DNA of 30,604 bases from Chytridium lagenaria (Eukaryota > Chytridiomycota > Chytridiomycetes > Chytridiales > Chytridiaceae). The translations under genes were made by a program, and so were the position numbers. How positions within the stretch are numbered: position 1 is the first letter of the stretch; each line of letters starts with the position of its first letter. Where the stretch lies: contig JAHLKC010000246.1 in assembly GCA_025449115.1 (NCBI GenBank), positions 1 to 30,604 on the forward strand, written 5' to 3'. Below the pieces are notes generated by a model. That model was given only the letters and a program-made list of their open reading frames with translations, had not been told where the DNA came from and did no database searches. Shown piece by piece: positions 8,352-18,600 of this stretch.

Positions 8352-10991
8352 ATGTCATCCTCTTCCAACCCTTTCACCTCCATTCCCGTCGCAGCACACC
8401 CCCACCCTCAATCCGTCGAGTAACACCTCCTCCATCTCCAACTCTCCCATCAACAGCCAAACAAGTCTCGGAGCAAATCCTCACAGATCCTGTCACAACT
8501 CTCCAACATCTTGGTGTCGATGACGCTTCGAATGCGGCACCCGGGAAGTTGCCGGCGTTTGCGATACCCGCGGGTCTGGCGGTTACAGATGGGATAGGGG
8601 AAGGGGATGGAAATGGGACTGTGGGGAGTGTGGGCGGACAGACGTTGAGTTTGTTGTTGAAACCGGTGGTGGAGGAGATAACGGAGGAGGCGCAACAGGA
8701 GTATGCGGTATGTTTGCTGGTTCATTATATTTGTTTGAGGCGCCCGTGGGCAAGTATGCTTGCCCGTCAATGCTTTAACATGAAGGGCAATTTTTAACGA
8801 AGCTGGGGGTTGGAAGTGGAGTCGGAGTTAGAGAATATGTTGACCTGCTGTAGGCAGTCTAAACATTCAAATGGGATCATTCTTATTTTTCATTAGCGAC
8901 CTGCATGGTTTTATTTAACGTTATGTGAATTATAGGCCTTTCACTCTGTAGCCAAATGGATGATGGGCTCCACGCAATCCACACTCCCTTACTACGCCAT
9001 GTACCCTCCCATCATGCGTTCCTACCAAATTCATTACCCGCTTTGAGCGATATCCCGCGAACGGATCTGGGCCGTGGACCTATTTCGATTGATCTGAGGA
9101 GAGCCGCGTTGCTCGTTGCTTGTATTCAATATCAAGGGTAAGTCTTTGTCCTCTCGGGGGGTTTTCTCATATTTTCAACAATAGATATTATTGTGCTATC
9201 ACTGCGGCTTCAGTTGGGGACATTGCGAGAGGGTCTTGGAGAGCTCAAGCCGCAAGTCTTAAAAAGCAACAAGAGCAACACCACCATCCCCGTCAATTCC
9301 CCTTCTTCTCATTTGGCTCTCCATCCTTACCATCCTCATCCCTCTCTTCCACATCTTCATCCTCATCCGCCTCGTCCTCCCCCAATCGCCCCCTTCACTC
9401 TCCAACCCGCATCTCTCACCCCAGCACCCCTCCCCGCACCTCCTACAAACCCATTCACGAACCCTTTCACACCATCCTCCTCGTCAACAAGCCTCTACTC
9501 TGACCCGTTTAAACCGAATCGTCCCAATGGATACCCGTGCCAACGAGAAAGAAAGGGACGCCTTACTGCTCGTCACAGCAGCAACACGGATCCCTGGAAA
9601 AGTGACACCAGAATTGAAACGGAAGGTTATTAAAGGGCTTCGTATTGATGGGTTGCAGTGTCTTGCGACTTTGATAGGGATGATTGGGTTTACGAACGTG
9701 TTGACGGTTTGTTTTGTTTGCTTACTTTCTTGTCATTTGTTGTTCTATTTTTATGAGGCTGATGATGTGAATGTAGGATTTGCTGGGCATTGAAATCAGT
9801 TTGACGGATTTTGAGTTTGCAAAAGAATATCTAGGGACGAATTCGGATTGGAAGGTTGCGCAGCATGTACCGACTGTGGGGTTTGATAGGGAAACGGGGG
9901 TGTCCGATGTGGAGGTGTTTAAACAGCAGCTAAAGGAAGAGGTAATTTATTTAATTATAAGCTTTAAATCGCATGCAACCTATTTCCTTTCCCTTATTTC
10001 TATTTTATGCAACCTCTCTTTCTCATTGTTATCTTTTCTTTACGATATCCATTAATTTTCGGTCATCTCATGCATATCTTTTCTCTCGGTTCATTTCTAT
10101 TTAATAGCGTGCGAAAAAAACGGGCTTCAAACGTATCTTGGAATATGCATCCTTAATTAAAGACCTCGCCCTCTCCGCCTCCCAATCCGCCACTTGGCTG
10201 ACCGCCATCCCCTCAACCTCCCCTCTACTTAACGCCTTTCTCCACACCCACCTCGGTTTCACCCCATTGTACTTTTCCTCCCTTAAAAGCGTTGAGCAGT
10301 TACGCTCTCTCGTCCACATGACCTGGGTGTTTCTTCTTCGCGATCGAAATGCCGAGCCGGACTCGTGCGTGGAACATCAGACCTGGAGAATTGGGAAAAG
10401 GCTGTGATTTGGGGGTTTTTGCGAGAGGATGTGGGGATAAGCATTTGGAGGTGCATGCGGCTTTTACGGCCAGACGGTTTGGGTGTAGCTTGGAGGTGTG
10501 GAAGGCGGCTGCGAGGGTGGGTGTTGAAGAGGGGGAGAGGTATTTGGATGGGAGTGTGTGGTGGACCGTCGGATACGGTTTTATCGAAACGACTGCATCT
10601 TGCGATATTGTTGACGTTGCATAGTGCTTCGACGATGGACCGGCATTACCCACCGCATATCACGACGGCGTTGTATGATTATTTCAGGAATTCGGAGACG
10701 GTGATGGAGGCGACGCCGCATGCGGCTGTGTTGGAGGTAATTGGGACGTTGGCTTTTGTGAATGCAGTGCATCGTATGGCGCCGATTCTCGTGCCTGATC
10801 CTTGTGTGTTTGAGGTGGAGATTGGTGGGTTTGTGGAGGATGGTGGAGATGAGTGGGGGGTTGGGAGGGAGATGTGCGGGGTGTTTGGGGAGGGGAGGGA
10901 GGGGGAACGGTATGGAGGGGAGGTGAATGTTTGGTGTAGTGCTGTGACGAGTTCGATGATGGGTGGCGTTGGGAGGGGGGCGAGGCCGTAG
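8352..10991 (+). CDS. Unrecognised alpha-helical protein, possibly AhpD-like
   Basis: Five exons are inferred: 8352-8707, 8936-9137, 9185-9706, 9777-9941 and 10108-10991, about 700 residues. I do not recognise the family with confidence. Visible pieces include a Ser/Pro-rich start, then FHSVAKWMMG, LRRAALLVACIQYQGYYCAI followed by TAASVGDIARG, a low-complexity Pro/Ser/His insert (~9290-9500), ERDALLLVTAATRIPGKVTP and a long C-terminal helical part with LHSASTMDRHYPPHITTAL. Two blocks of the form alpha-rich-YC-x-AI and LLLVTAATRIP recall the carboxymuconolactone decarboxylase/AhpD fold, but this is weak. The last ~70 residues are Gly/Glu-rich. Frame breaks occur near 8421, 9050, in the 9290-9530 insert, and at ~10350, ~10430 and ~10570; splice junctions nonetheless join in frame. 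The start follows a TATA box by 39 bases. Confidence 0.68.
8748..8765. repeat. Short perfect hairpin inside intron 1
   Basis: GGGCAAG and CTTGCCC form a 7-bp inverted repeat with a 4-base loop in the 228-nt first intron of the 8352 gene. The same intron has GTAGGCAGTC at 8850-8859, a word that recurs in the zinc transporter's first intron. A role is not known. Confidence 0.5.
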
Positions 10992-11550
10992 ATTTCGTTT
11001 GTTTTTGTTTGTTTCTGATTGTGGTCTTTCATTTATTTATTGTGGATGGATGTATTTGTTTTGAGAGATTGATGATATTTTGAATAACTTATTTTTTATC
11101 TTTTATTTGTTGTTGGATGCGATGCTTTATCATGAATATTTTTGTAGAGATGGCAGCTTTTGTTTATATTTTCTTAGGGGATATTTGTATTTTTTTTAAT
11201 TTTTAGTTGGTTTCATTTTAGGGCATGTTTGGGCGGATAATTGTGAAAAATGGCTTGTCAGATGGGCTTGCCTTTTTTAGCCTTGACCTTTTGAGAGGAA
11301 TATTTCATTGGATAGAATATTCTTGTGCGGAATATTCTCAAGAAAAGAGAGCATCTTTTGAGAATATTCCCAACAGTTGATCTGTCATCATTTTTGTTGT
11401 ATTCATGGGAACCAGAATCAGTCATATTTTGTTAGTCCCTTTTTTTTTCTTACCTTCCGACAGCTGCTAAATAACCGTTAACGGACATCATTTACACCAT
11501 CACAGGACATCACATCAACGACACCTCACCCCGTCATCATCCTACCTGCA
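10992..11550. promoter_or_regulatory. Zinc-transporter upstream region with GAATATTC repeats
   Basis: AT-rich intergenic stretch with no gene. Three perfect GAATATTC palindromes lie at 11315-11322, 11330-11337 and 11362-11369, and a variant GAATATTTC at 11298-11306. Each fits the heat-shock element unit nGAAnnTTCn. The second and third extend into a 12-bp perfect inverted repeat: GAATATTCTCAA at 11330-11341 and TTGAGAATATTC at 11358-11369, 16 bases apart. They sit ~180-250 bases upstream of the ATG at 11551, so heat-shock-factor control or a structural hairpin is possible. Confidence 0.5.
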
Positions 11551-13822
11551 ATGGTCGCTCCTTCCACAACCAACCCCGCCGCATTAACCACCGACACCTC
11601 CTCCATCACCTCCTCAACCCCATCCATAGACTCTGATCCCGAAACCCCTCTCCGCACTCATCCAACCCTCGCAACCCAAACCTTTCTCTCAATAGGCGGT
11701 TCCCTCTCATCCCTCCATCACCACACCCATACTCATCAAGATGCTGTTGTCGTTGCAGTCTCGGAACAGCAGAAAAGTAAAAAGGATAAAAAGAAGTCGA
11801 AGGAGGATATTGAGGCTGACGCGAATTTGAGGAAGTTGGGGATTGCGACTGTCTTGTGTTTGGCCTTTTTTTTGGTCGAGTTGGGAGCGGGGTTGTGGTC
11901 TGGTGAGTTTTGGGTTGTGTCTCTTTTATTTTACATCCGAGAGCAGCAAGGATTGCATGCCAATGCGTCAGCATATTATGGCTGACGTAGGCAGTCGTCT
12001 ACAGCAGTCGTGTTTGGCGCCGCAGGCAATATCTCGCCAATGCGTCAGCATTGAATATTTAAGGCTGCCGTAGGCAGTTATGCGTCAGCATTGGATGAAG
12101 ATTGGGGGTCATTCGAACTGGGATATTATCATACCAATAATAACTTTACAACTTGCATTACCTTTGGCAATGGAACACGTTTTCTGGTTTATTACTATTA
12201 CTTCTTTAAATACGCGCGGCTTCTAACCACTCGTAATCCATTTTTTATATGCATTTCTAATAGGTTCCCTCGCCATTCTCTCTGACTCTTTCCACCTTCT
12301 CTCGGATATTGCCGGCTTCGGTATTTCGATTGCCGCACTCTACGTGGCCCGTCAGCCCCCAACATCTCGCCATTCCTTTGGATTCGCTCGTGTCGAAATT
12401 TTGGGTGCCGTCTTATCAACATTTTTGATTTGGGTTCTCACCGCGTATCTTGTCTATGAGGCTGTTCAGAGGATCAGGAATCCTAGTCCTATTGACGGTG
12501 TCGTTATGTGCGCTACCGCTGTCGTTGGGGTGTTGGTGAATTTGGTGTTGGGTGCAACGTTGCATGGGGAGCATGGACATCATGGACATTCGCATTCTCA
12601 TGGTGGCCATGACCACGGGCATTCGCATTCTCATGGTGGTCATTCTCACTCTCACGGGCACCAACATGGACATTCTCATGACAATCACTCTCACTCTCAC
12701 GGCCATTCACACTCCCACGACCACACCACCAATGAACAATCCACCCTCCTCCCTAAACCTCCCAAGAAGACCACCAACATCAATGTCCAGTCTGCAGCCA
12801 TTCATGTCATTGGAGATCTTATCTCATCCATTGGAGTTTTGATTTCATCCATCGTCATCCTCATTTGGCCGAATATGACGATTGTGGATCCCATTTGCAC
12901 GTTTGTGTTTTCGGTTTTCGTCATCTTGACCACCGTCACTCTTATGGATAATAGTTTAAGGGTGTTGATGGAGGGTGAGTATTCTAGAAATCCTTTCTTG
13001 GTTTATTTCTGTGACCTTTCCATATAGTTTTTTTTTCACCCTTTACTCTTTCTTTCTTTCTTCCTTTTTTTTTTTTTTTTCACACCTTACTCTTTCTTCG
13101 TTTTTTTGTTTTTTTTTTCTTTTTTACTTTTAAACAACTTTTTAGACACCGTTTTCTAACATCTATTTACCAGCAACCCCCTCCGACATTGACCCCCCGT
13201 CAATTCGTCACGCCCTCTTGACCGAAATCCCACACGTCGTCGACGTCCATGATCTCCATGTCTGGACCCTGACACAGGGCAAGGCCATCTTGACCGCCCA
13301 TATTGTGTTTAGGGTGCCCACTGCCGAGATTTGTGAGAGTGTGGGAGGGTCGCCTTTACTGGAAGTTGGGGATGTGGGATGTGGCGGGTGTAGTGAGGAG
13401 GAGGAGCCGACGTTGAAGGAGGACCATCACCACAGTCACGGTCACGGTCACGAGCATGATCATGATCACGATCACGCTCATGATCACGATCACAACCACG
13501 ACGATGCTCACCACCACTCTCACCCTCCCCACACCAACGGCAGCACTTCCACACACCCAGCACCTCTCTCACCCACGCTCAAGAACACGTCCGTCTCCTC
13601 CGTTGTGGAGATCTCCATCGCAGGGTATTGCGAAAGGCTCAGGAGATTGTGAGGAGGGTTGGGGTGCATCATGCGACGTTTCAGATTGAACCGCTGGAAG
13701 CCGGGAAGGAGGCCAAGGGGAAGATGAGGGTTGTTGAGGAGGTGGAGGAGGTGGATGGAGTAAAGGAGGAGGAGGAAGAGGAGTGTTGTGGGTTACCTGA
13801 GATGTGTAAAGGGTTGAATTAG
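11551..13822 (+). CDS. CDF zinc transporter (ZRC1/COT1/ZnT type)
   Basis: Zn2+/H+ antiporter of the cation diffusion facilitator family, probably in the vacuolar or another endomembrane, moving zinc out of the cytosol. Exons: 11551-11902, 12264-12974 and 13174-13822, about 570 residues. A low-complexity Ser/Thr/His N-terminus is followed by TM1 (GIATVLCLAFFLVELGAG) and TM2 with the metal-binding H-x3-D in SFHLLSD. TM3 and TM4 follow, then a ~50-residue His-rich cytosolic loop (12570-12725). TM5 has the second H-x3-D (AIHVIGD), then TM6 and a C-terminal domain (VHDLHVWTL). H-x3-D in both helices is the zinc signature. A second His/Asp-rich stretch (13420-13545) lies inside the C-terminal domain, which is unusual. 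A one-base break near 13622 shifts the last ~65 residues (RKAQEIVRRVGVHHATFQIE), whose match to the family confirms that the gene continues to 13822. Confidence 0.94.
11961..12091. repeat. Triplicated TGCGTCAGCAT element in intron 1
   Basis: The 361-nt first intron of the zinc transporter, the longest in the window, holds three perfect copies of TGCGTCAGCAT at 11964-11974, 12041-12051 and 12081-12091. Two of them are followed or preceded by GTAGGCAGT (11988-11996, 12070-12078), the latter within an inverted repeat CTGCC-GTA-GGCAG. The core resembles AP-1/CRE-like bZIP sites. It could be an intronic enhancer or the remains of a small repeat; the sequence does not decide. Confidence 0.55.
12975..13173 (+). 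other. T-rich intron 2 of the zinc transporter
   Basis: A 199-nt intron with GTGAGT donor and ACCAG acceptor, made largely of T runs and CTTT repeats (13024-13140). It behaves as an extended pyrimidine tract; it is longer than the usual ~50-70 nt here and contains nothing coding. Confidence 0.7.
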
Positions 13823-14595
13823 GGTGGAGGAAGGTGAAGGGAGTTCGGTTGTGGGAATGCTGGGAAGAGGTGTGGAGGCGGATGGGAGTTACGTACTTTA
13901 TATAATGTGGGGTCTTTTTCACTGTACTCTTTATTCTACGCATATAAAGCTGCATTTTATTTTTATTATGAAGAGATTTCAGCACTTTTTCACGGACTCT
14001 TGCTATCAACTTTTGAAAAATTATTTTATTTACGACGCGGCCGCCTGGACTTACGCATTAAGGAATACTTGCCTCGTTTACCTATCTTCGATTTTGGCAA
14101 AAAAGTTTGGTCTTGTAAGAAAGATCTGCGGTAATGAAAAAAAGGAAGTGGCTTCTGTCCTGTACCAAATGAACCTTGTGAAAGGCAACTTGCTGATTTG
14201 AGATTTTGTTAAAAAAAGGGTGAGATTCCATCCAGGACGCGGTTGATGTCAAAAGAGTAAAGAGTATAATTCAGATGATTGTGGTATATTGCAAAAAAGC
14301 GTAGAAGCAACAGCGCATGCTATAGGAATGACTCGAGAATATGTTGCAAGGCATCGTAAGCGCGAGAAGGAGGCATGAAGGAAAACTATGGCATGGTTGC
14401 ATCTTGATCGCTAGGACGGCAGTGAATTCTTTGACGCAAAAGCGCATGCAATGGGAACAACTCCGAAATATATTGCAAAAGATTGTAATCGCGAGAACAA
14501 GGCGTGAAGAACTATTTTGGTGCAGTTGCATCTTGACATGAGCTAATGCGGTTATGAAATCGATATGAACTCAGAGACACGGCTAACTCTCTTGT
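13823..14595. repeat. Intergenic region with a diverged ~129-bp tandem duplication
   Basis: No gene is supportable between the convergent stop codons of the transporter and the ankyrin gene. From ~14297 to 14538 two related units lie head to tail with a period of 129 bases. Shared landmarks are AGCGCATGC (twice), a block ending ATTGCAA or GTTGCAA, GCGAGAA-x-AAGG(C)/GGAGGC-TGAAG, and GTTGCATCTTGA at 14396-14407 and 14525-14536. The minus-strand open frame through both units is repeated too, but I see no sign that it is a real protein. Confidence 0.55.
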
Positions 14596-16218
14596 TCAAT
14601 CCGACTCGTCCGAACTTTCTGACCAGGGACTACCCCACCGTTTCGGAGTCGACCTTATCCAACTTGAGATCTCCTCTGTCACAACCTCTCCTCTCACTTC
14701 CACCAAGTATTTGACGACATGTCGATGTCCGCTCTCCGTCGCGTTTTTGATTGCCGCTGCCGTGCACCCACAATACAGGCCACGTTCCAAAAACTTGATT
14801 CCGTCAAGCTGACCCATTCCCGCCCAGATGTCCATGACGGTACCTGACAGTAGGGTGGATTTAAATCTCTCGTAAAAAAACTCTAGCATGTCATCCTGCC
14901 CTAACTGTGCGGCCACGTCGATAGCATTTCCCCATGTGATATCCATGTCGTGTTTGAGAAGCTTCAGGACTATGTCGAGTCTCTGAGTTCGGACTGCTAG
15001 CTCTAGAGTTTCTTTCTGCAATTTTTTTTTTTTTTCGTTGCATCGATCCAAGAGCCTGGGGATATTTGCGTAAAGTTCGGGAGTTTGCAACAAGGAATGT
15101 AACAAATCTATAGAGCATCTGGCATTGGTATGATGAAAAAGGTACTCAAAAACATCACTGTGACCGTTTCTTTTTGCCAAGTCCATGGCATTAGCCTGTG
15201 CAGGCTCTCTGGTTCTCTCGTTTAGCAAGCGAACCACGTCAAGATGTCCTTCTTTTGCCGCTGAAGTCAATGCAATGGGGAGATAATCTCGTTCTGAACG
15301 TGGAAGAAGGTACTCAACAACATGACGATGTCCCTTTCTTGCTGCCTCTATTATTGAAACTCCCGCTCTGAAATTATTTTTAGAAGATATATCTACATAT
15401 TGTCAACAGCATACCGTTCTTTTATTTCTTCCATTTCATTTGCATACAGAAGGCTGAAAAAATATCGAACCACAGGTAAATGACCCTCTCTTGCTGCTTC
15501 ACAGATGGCCGAATTTAGATTTTGGGAGTGAAGGACGCCTTCGCAGAATAAGAATTTCACGAGTTCCAAGTTTCCTGAGCCAACTGCTGCTATTGCCCCC
15601 TTAGAACCATGAAGGTACACCCATAAAGGTAGCCATTCGTGGCTTGTTAAGACTTGCAACTTCGCGTAGATCATTTTCACGGCTCGATATCTTCCAGCTT
15701 CAACAAGAGCACGCAAAAAATCTAACGACAACAGTTCTGGATGGAAACGCAGCAACCAAGCGACTGACGATAATGAAAGCTCTTGGAAAGAACTCGTTTT
15801 GATGAAATCTAGTGTTGGCTCAGAAAGCAAGACTTTGGACAGCTGTCCGGCGGCCGGGAAGTTCGAGTGACCAATATCCTCATAGGCGCTAGATTGGTCT
15901 GCAGGGTGCTTTAACGGCAAACCTATGGCGATACTTTCCAGTTTGATGCAAACCCATAAGTCGTCGGTCATTATAAGAATCCGCGTAAGAATCTCTCTCG
16001 GCACCTGCCCCTGTAAGAGCCAGAAAGTGCGGCATCCAGGAGGTGGAGGACGGACCACCACCTGAATGCTCTTCCCTGTTCACACTTAATGTGAGATTTC
16101 CAGCTACAGATTTGCAAGAATCATCATCAGAAACTAAAACTGTACCTCGAGAGAGTCTTTTAGACGTTCTTCGTACCCTTTTTTCAATAAACACCATCGT
16201 GAAGGAGTTGGAGTGCAC
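14596..16218 (-). CDS. Ankyrin-repeat protein with F-box-like N-terminus (copy A)
   Basis: Exons 16218-16146, 16075-15415 and 15367-14596 join in frame to 501 residues with no break. The N-terminal part has VVVRPPPPGCRTFW and then a PREILTRIL...DDLWVCIKLE segment like a degenerate F-box. A helical middle (~70-170) is followed by about eight ankyrin-like helix pairs such as AAREGHLPVVRYF, AARKGHRHVVEYLL, AAKEGHLDVVRLL, AKRNGHSDVFEYLF, AAQLGQDDMLEFF and ATESGHRHVVKYLV. The C-terminus is acidic (SESSDESD). The start at 16218 is inferred from an exon ending CGA G before GTACAG; the Met at 16197 is an alternative. Such proteins form large families in chytrids; a protein-binding or ubiquitin-adaptor role is inferred only. 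Copy B at 16777-18370 has the same intron layout. Confidence 0.9.
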
Positions 16219-16776
16219 AGGTTAGCAACGGCGGCGCTTTCTATCTACGAACTTTATTTTCTTTTATTCTTTTTTTTTCACGCTTACAGCAAAAGCGCCA
16301 CATGAATATTGCTTTGTCGCCCGCGGGAGGCATGACGCAAGCTGCTCTTTGTTCACGTTTTTTGCTATTTTTTTTTCTTTTGCAAATATTAAAAAAGGGG
16401 AAAGAATAAAACGCGAACAAAACGCGAATTAAACGCGAATGAGCACCTTCCGTTTGACGCGAGAGATGTAAAAATGAAGCTCAACCGCACCATACTAAAG
16501 TTTATAAAGAATTTGACTAAAACCACCTCCAGTCTTACTCGCGTCAGCTTCAAAAGTGAATCACTCGCAGTGTTTAAGAAACTAAAAGACGAATGAATAA
16601 CATTTAGATTTATTTACAAAGACGACAAGCAAGAAAAGCAGCTTATGAAAACCAAAATGCAGTACGGCGTATGGGGTTCCAAGCAAAACGCGAAACTTGA
16701 ACTCGCATATCTATTGCAAATTAATAACCTAGAAAACTTTAATCGCGAAAGTCAAATGATATGTATTTACCTTATT
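16219..16776. promoter_or_regulatory. Intergenic region with AACGCGAA repeats
   Basis: Lies between the two ankyrin copies. AACGCGAA occurs at 16410-16417, 16421-16428 and 16432-16439, spaced 11 bases apart, with further ACGCGAA/TCGCGAA near 16688 and 16745. The core resembles E2F and yeast SBF/MBF-type cell-cycle sites. They are ~190-220 bases upstream of copy A's ATG. A short stretch near 16315-16350 (TTTGTCGCCCGCGGGAGGCA) resembles 18453-18480 upstream of copy B, so the promoter seems to have been duplicated with the gene. No coding sequence is seen. Confidence 0.45.
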
Positions 16777-18370
16777 TCAAACTATTACGTTTGACTTTGG
16801 CATTGTTTTCAAGTAATTCCAGACTTGCGTATGCCCCAATTTCTTCGCCCGCTCCACAATATCAAATTCCGGCTTCGCCTTTTTCACATCCATGAAATAC
16901 TTGACCATATCGAGATGCCCATTTTCACCGCGTTGTTCAACGCCGCCGTTGTCCATCCACAATACATCCCTTTATCTAAAAACTTGACACCCTCAAGCTG
17001 ACCCAATCCGCCCACTTATCCATGACAGTTTCCTTAGATGGTTGAGCAGCGAATCTCTGGTAAAAAAAATCCAGCATGTCGTCCTGCCCTGTCTCAGCGG
17101 CTACGTCAATAGCATTACCCCACTCAATCTTCATGTCCATCCTAAGTATAGTCTGCAATATCTCTAACTTTCTAGTCTTCACGGCTAACTCGACAGTTTT
17201 TCCAGAAATGAAGGAGCCTTCTAATCGATCAACAAGACTGGGAACCATCACGGAGAGCGGGTGCTTTCAGAAACGTATCCAAAAGCTTGGCAGAGCACCT
17301 GGCATTTGTGTGGTGAAGGAGATATTTGGATACGGCGAGATGGCCGTTTTCTACGGCCAGGTCCAAAGCTGTCGTGTGAGCCGGTTCTTTGGTGCTCAAG
17401 TTGAGCAAACGACAATATCGAGGTGACCTGCGCCAGCTGCCATATCTAATGCGTCAAGAAGAGAGTTCGGAAGTCGTGGAATAAGATACTGAACTATGTT
17501 ACGGTGTCCTTTTCTGGCAGCGCTGACGATCGCAACCCCCGCACTGTCAGCAAAAATCACGGTAAGAGTTAGATTTTTAAAATCCATATGCACTATACTT
17601 TTCAATAACTCCTGAGCAGCAATCAGGGAGTTTGAATAAAAGGCAAACCATATCAAAGTCTCCTGCCTCTGCCGCAATACAAATCGAATTTATCATAGCA
17701 TCACTGGGAACAGAGGACATTCGCTTTTGATATATATATTCCATAACGTTCGTATTTCCTGAGCCAGCGGCCGCAGCAAGTATTTTTGTATAGTCTGAAT
17801 TAAAGTCTAAACTATATGCTGCATTTTGAGGGTGTGCAGGTTTGAGTTTCGCATAAATCATCTTGATAGCTCGAAGTCGTCCCGCCAGAACAATTTTGTG
17901 CAGGTCTTCCATACACCAAGACTGTGGAGCGTAGCGTAAGAGCCAGGAAAGCACCATTAGTCCGAGGTCATTAGAGGACTTTCCCGTCAAATTATACACC
18001 GTCAGCGATGACTTTGCGGTCGGTAGGCGTTCAAGAAGCTCCCGAGATGCAGGAAGCCGAGAAAGACTTATTCCTTCGAAAGCATTACATGGATCCAGGT
18101 TCTGATGGGGCAAACCCATAGCAAGCGACTCCAATTTGATGCAAACACAGAGGTCATCAGTCATTTTAAGAATCCTCGTAAGAATCTCCTTGGACACCTG
18201 CCCTTGAATAAACCAAAAAGTGCGGCATCCTGGAGGTGGAGAGCGAACCACCACCTCGCTGCTCTTTGCTGTAGTTGTGCATAATGTTTAGAATCCGTCA
18301 AAAAGTCGCGCATACCTTGCGAGCCTTGTTCAGTGGCCCTTGAATTTGCGACCACTCTATTTCGTGGCAT
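16777..18370 (-). CDS. Ankyrin-repeat protein with F-box-like N-terminus (copy B)
   Basis: Paralogue of the 14596-16218 gene, in tandem and in the same direction. Exons: 18370-18316 (MPRNRVVANSRATEQGSQ), 18268-17599 and 17543-16777. The first two introns match copy A in position and phase. The N-terminus reads VVVRSPPPGCRTFW...VSKEILTRIL...DDLCVCIKLE. Ankyrin-like repeats include AAARKGHRNIVQYL-type, AAGAGHLDIV, AVENGHLAVSKYLL, AAETGQDDMLDFF and AVENGHLDMVKYF. It ends LKTMPKSNVIV rather than with copy A's acidic tail. Single-base frame breaks lie near 17411, 17247, 17005 and 16945, while the repeats continue in the shifted frames. It may therefore be intact with base errors, or a decaying duplicate; copy A, which has no break, makes the second reading somewhat more possible here than for single-copy genes. 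It shares an upstream region with the divergent gene at 18601. Confidence 0.84.
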
Positions 18371-18600
18371 TCGACTGTAGAGGCGTTATGCTATAAGCAG
18401 AGAAAGATGGTGGCGAAGTTTGATTTGTCGACGCTTGTGGGAAGCGCCGAACGTCACTTTGTTGCCCGCCGGGGGGCATGATGTTGCAGTCTGTTTGGGT
18501 GTGCACCTGAGACTACGCTCGGCGAGGCTAAAGTTACGAACGGTTCGAAGCCGTCAACGAACGGGAGTTGCAACGACCGTACCGAAAATTTGTAGAGTGA
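18371..18600. promoter_or_regulatory. Divergent promoter region
   Basis: A 230-bp gap between the start of ankyrin copy B and the first good ATG of the 18601 gene. An open frame extends upstream from 18601 to 18420, but it is Arg-rich and looks like read-through of non-coding sequence. The segment near 18453-18480 resembles the region upstream of ankyrin copy A. Confidence 0.4.

Noticed and set aside
12416..12710. Minus-strand open frames rich in Met/Arg/Val opposite the zinc transporter
   Set aside because: They are antisense shadows of the His-codon repeats in the transporter loop.
13024..13140. Poly-T/CTTT tract as a microsatellite or terminator
   Set aside because: It is fully inside an intron with good splice sites that restore the CDF reading frame; it is best read as an extended pyrimidine tract.
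14271..14531. Minus-strand open frame with two Cys-rich repeats
   Set aside because: The repeat follows from the underlying DNA duplication; nothing supports translation.
16010..16061. GTG-to-CAG stretch in ankyrin copy A as an extra intron
   Set aside because: It looks like an intron (GTGGTGG...TTACAG), but removing it breaks frame, and the encoded VVVRPPPPGCRTFW is matched in copy B, so it is coding.
18540..18556. GGTTCGAAGCC, a tRNA T-loop-like word
   Set aside because: No acceptor stem, D-arm or anticodon arm can be built from the flanking bases.
18420..18600. Extension of the 18601 gene to an upstream Met
   Set aside because: The added residues are Arg/Leu-rich without pattern and overlap the divergent promoter; MSDDDG at 18601 is a better start.
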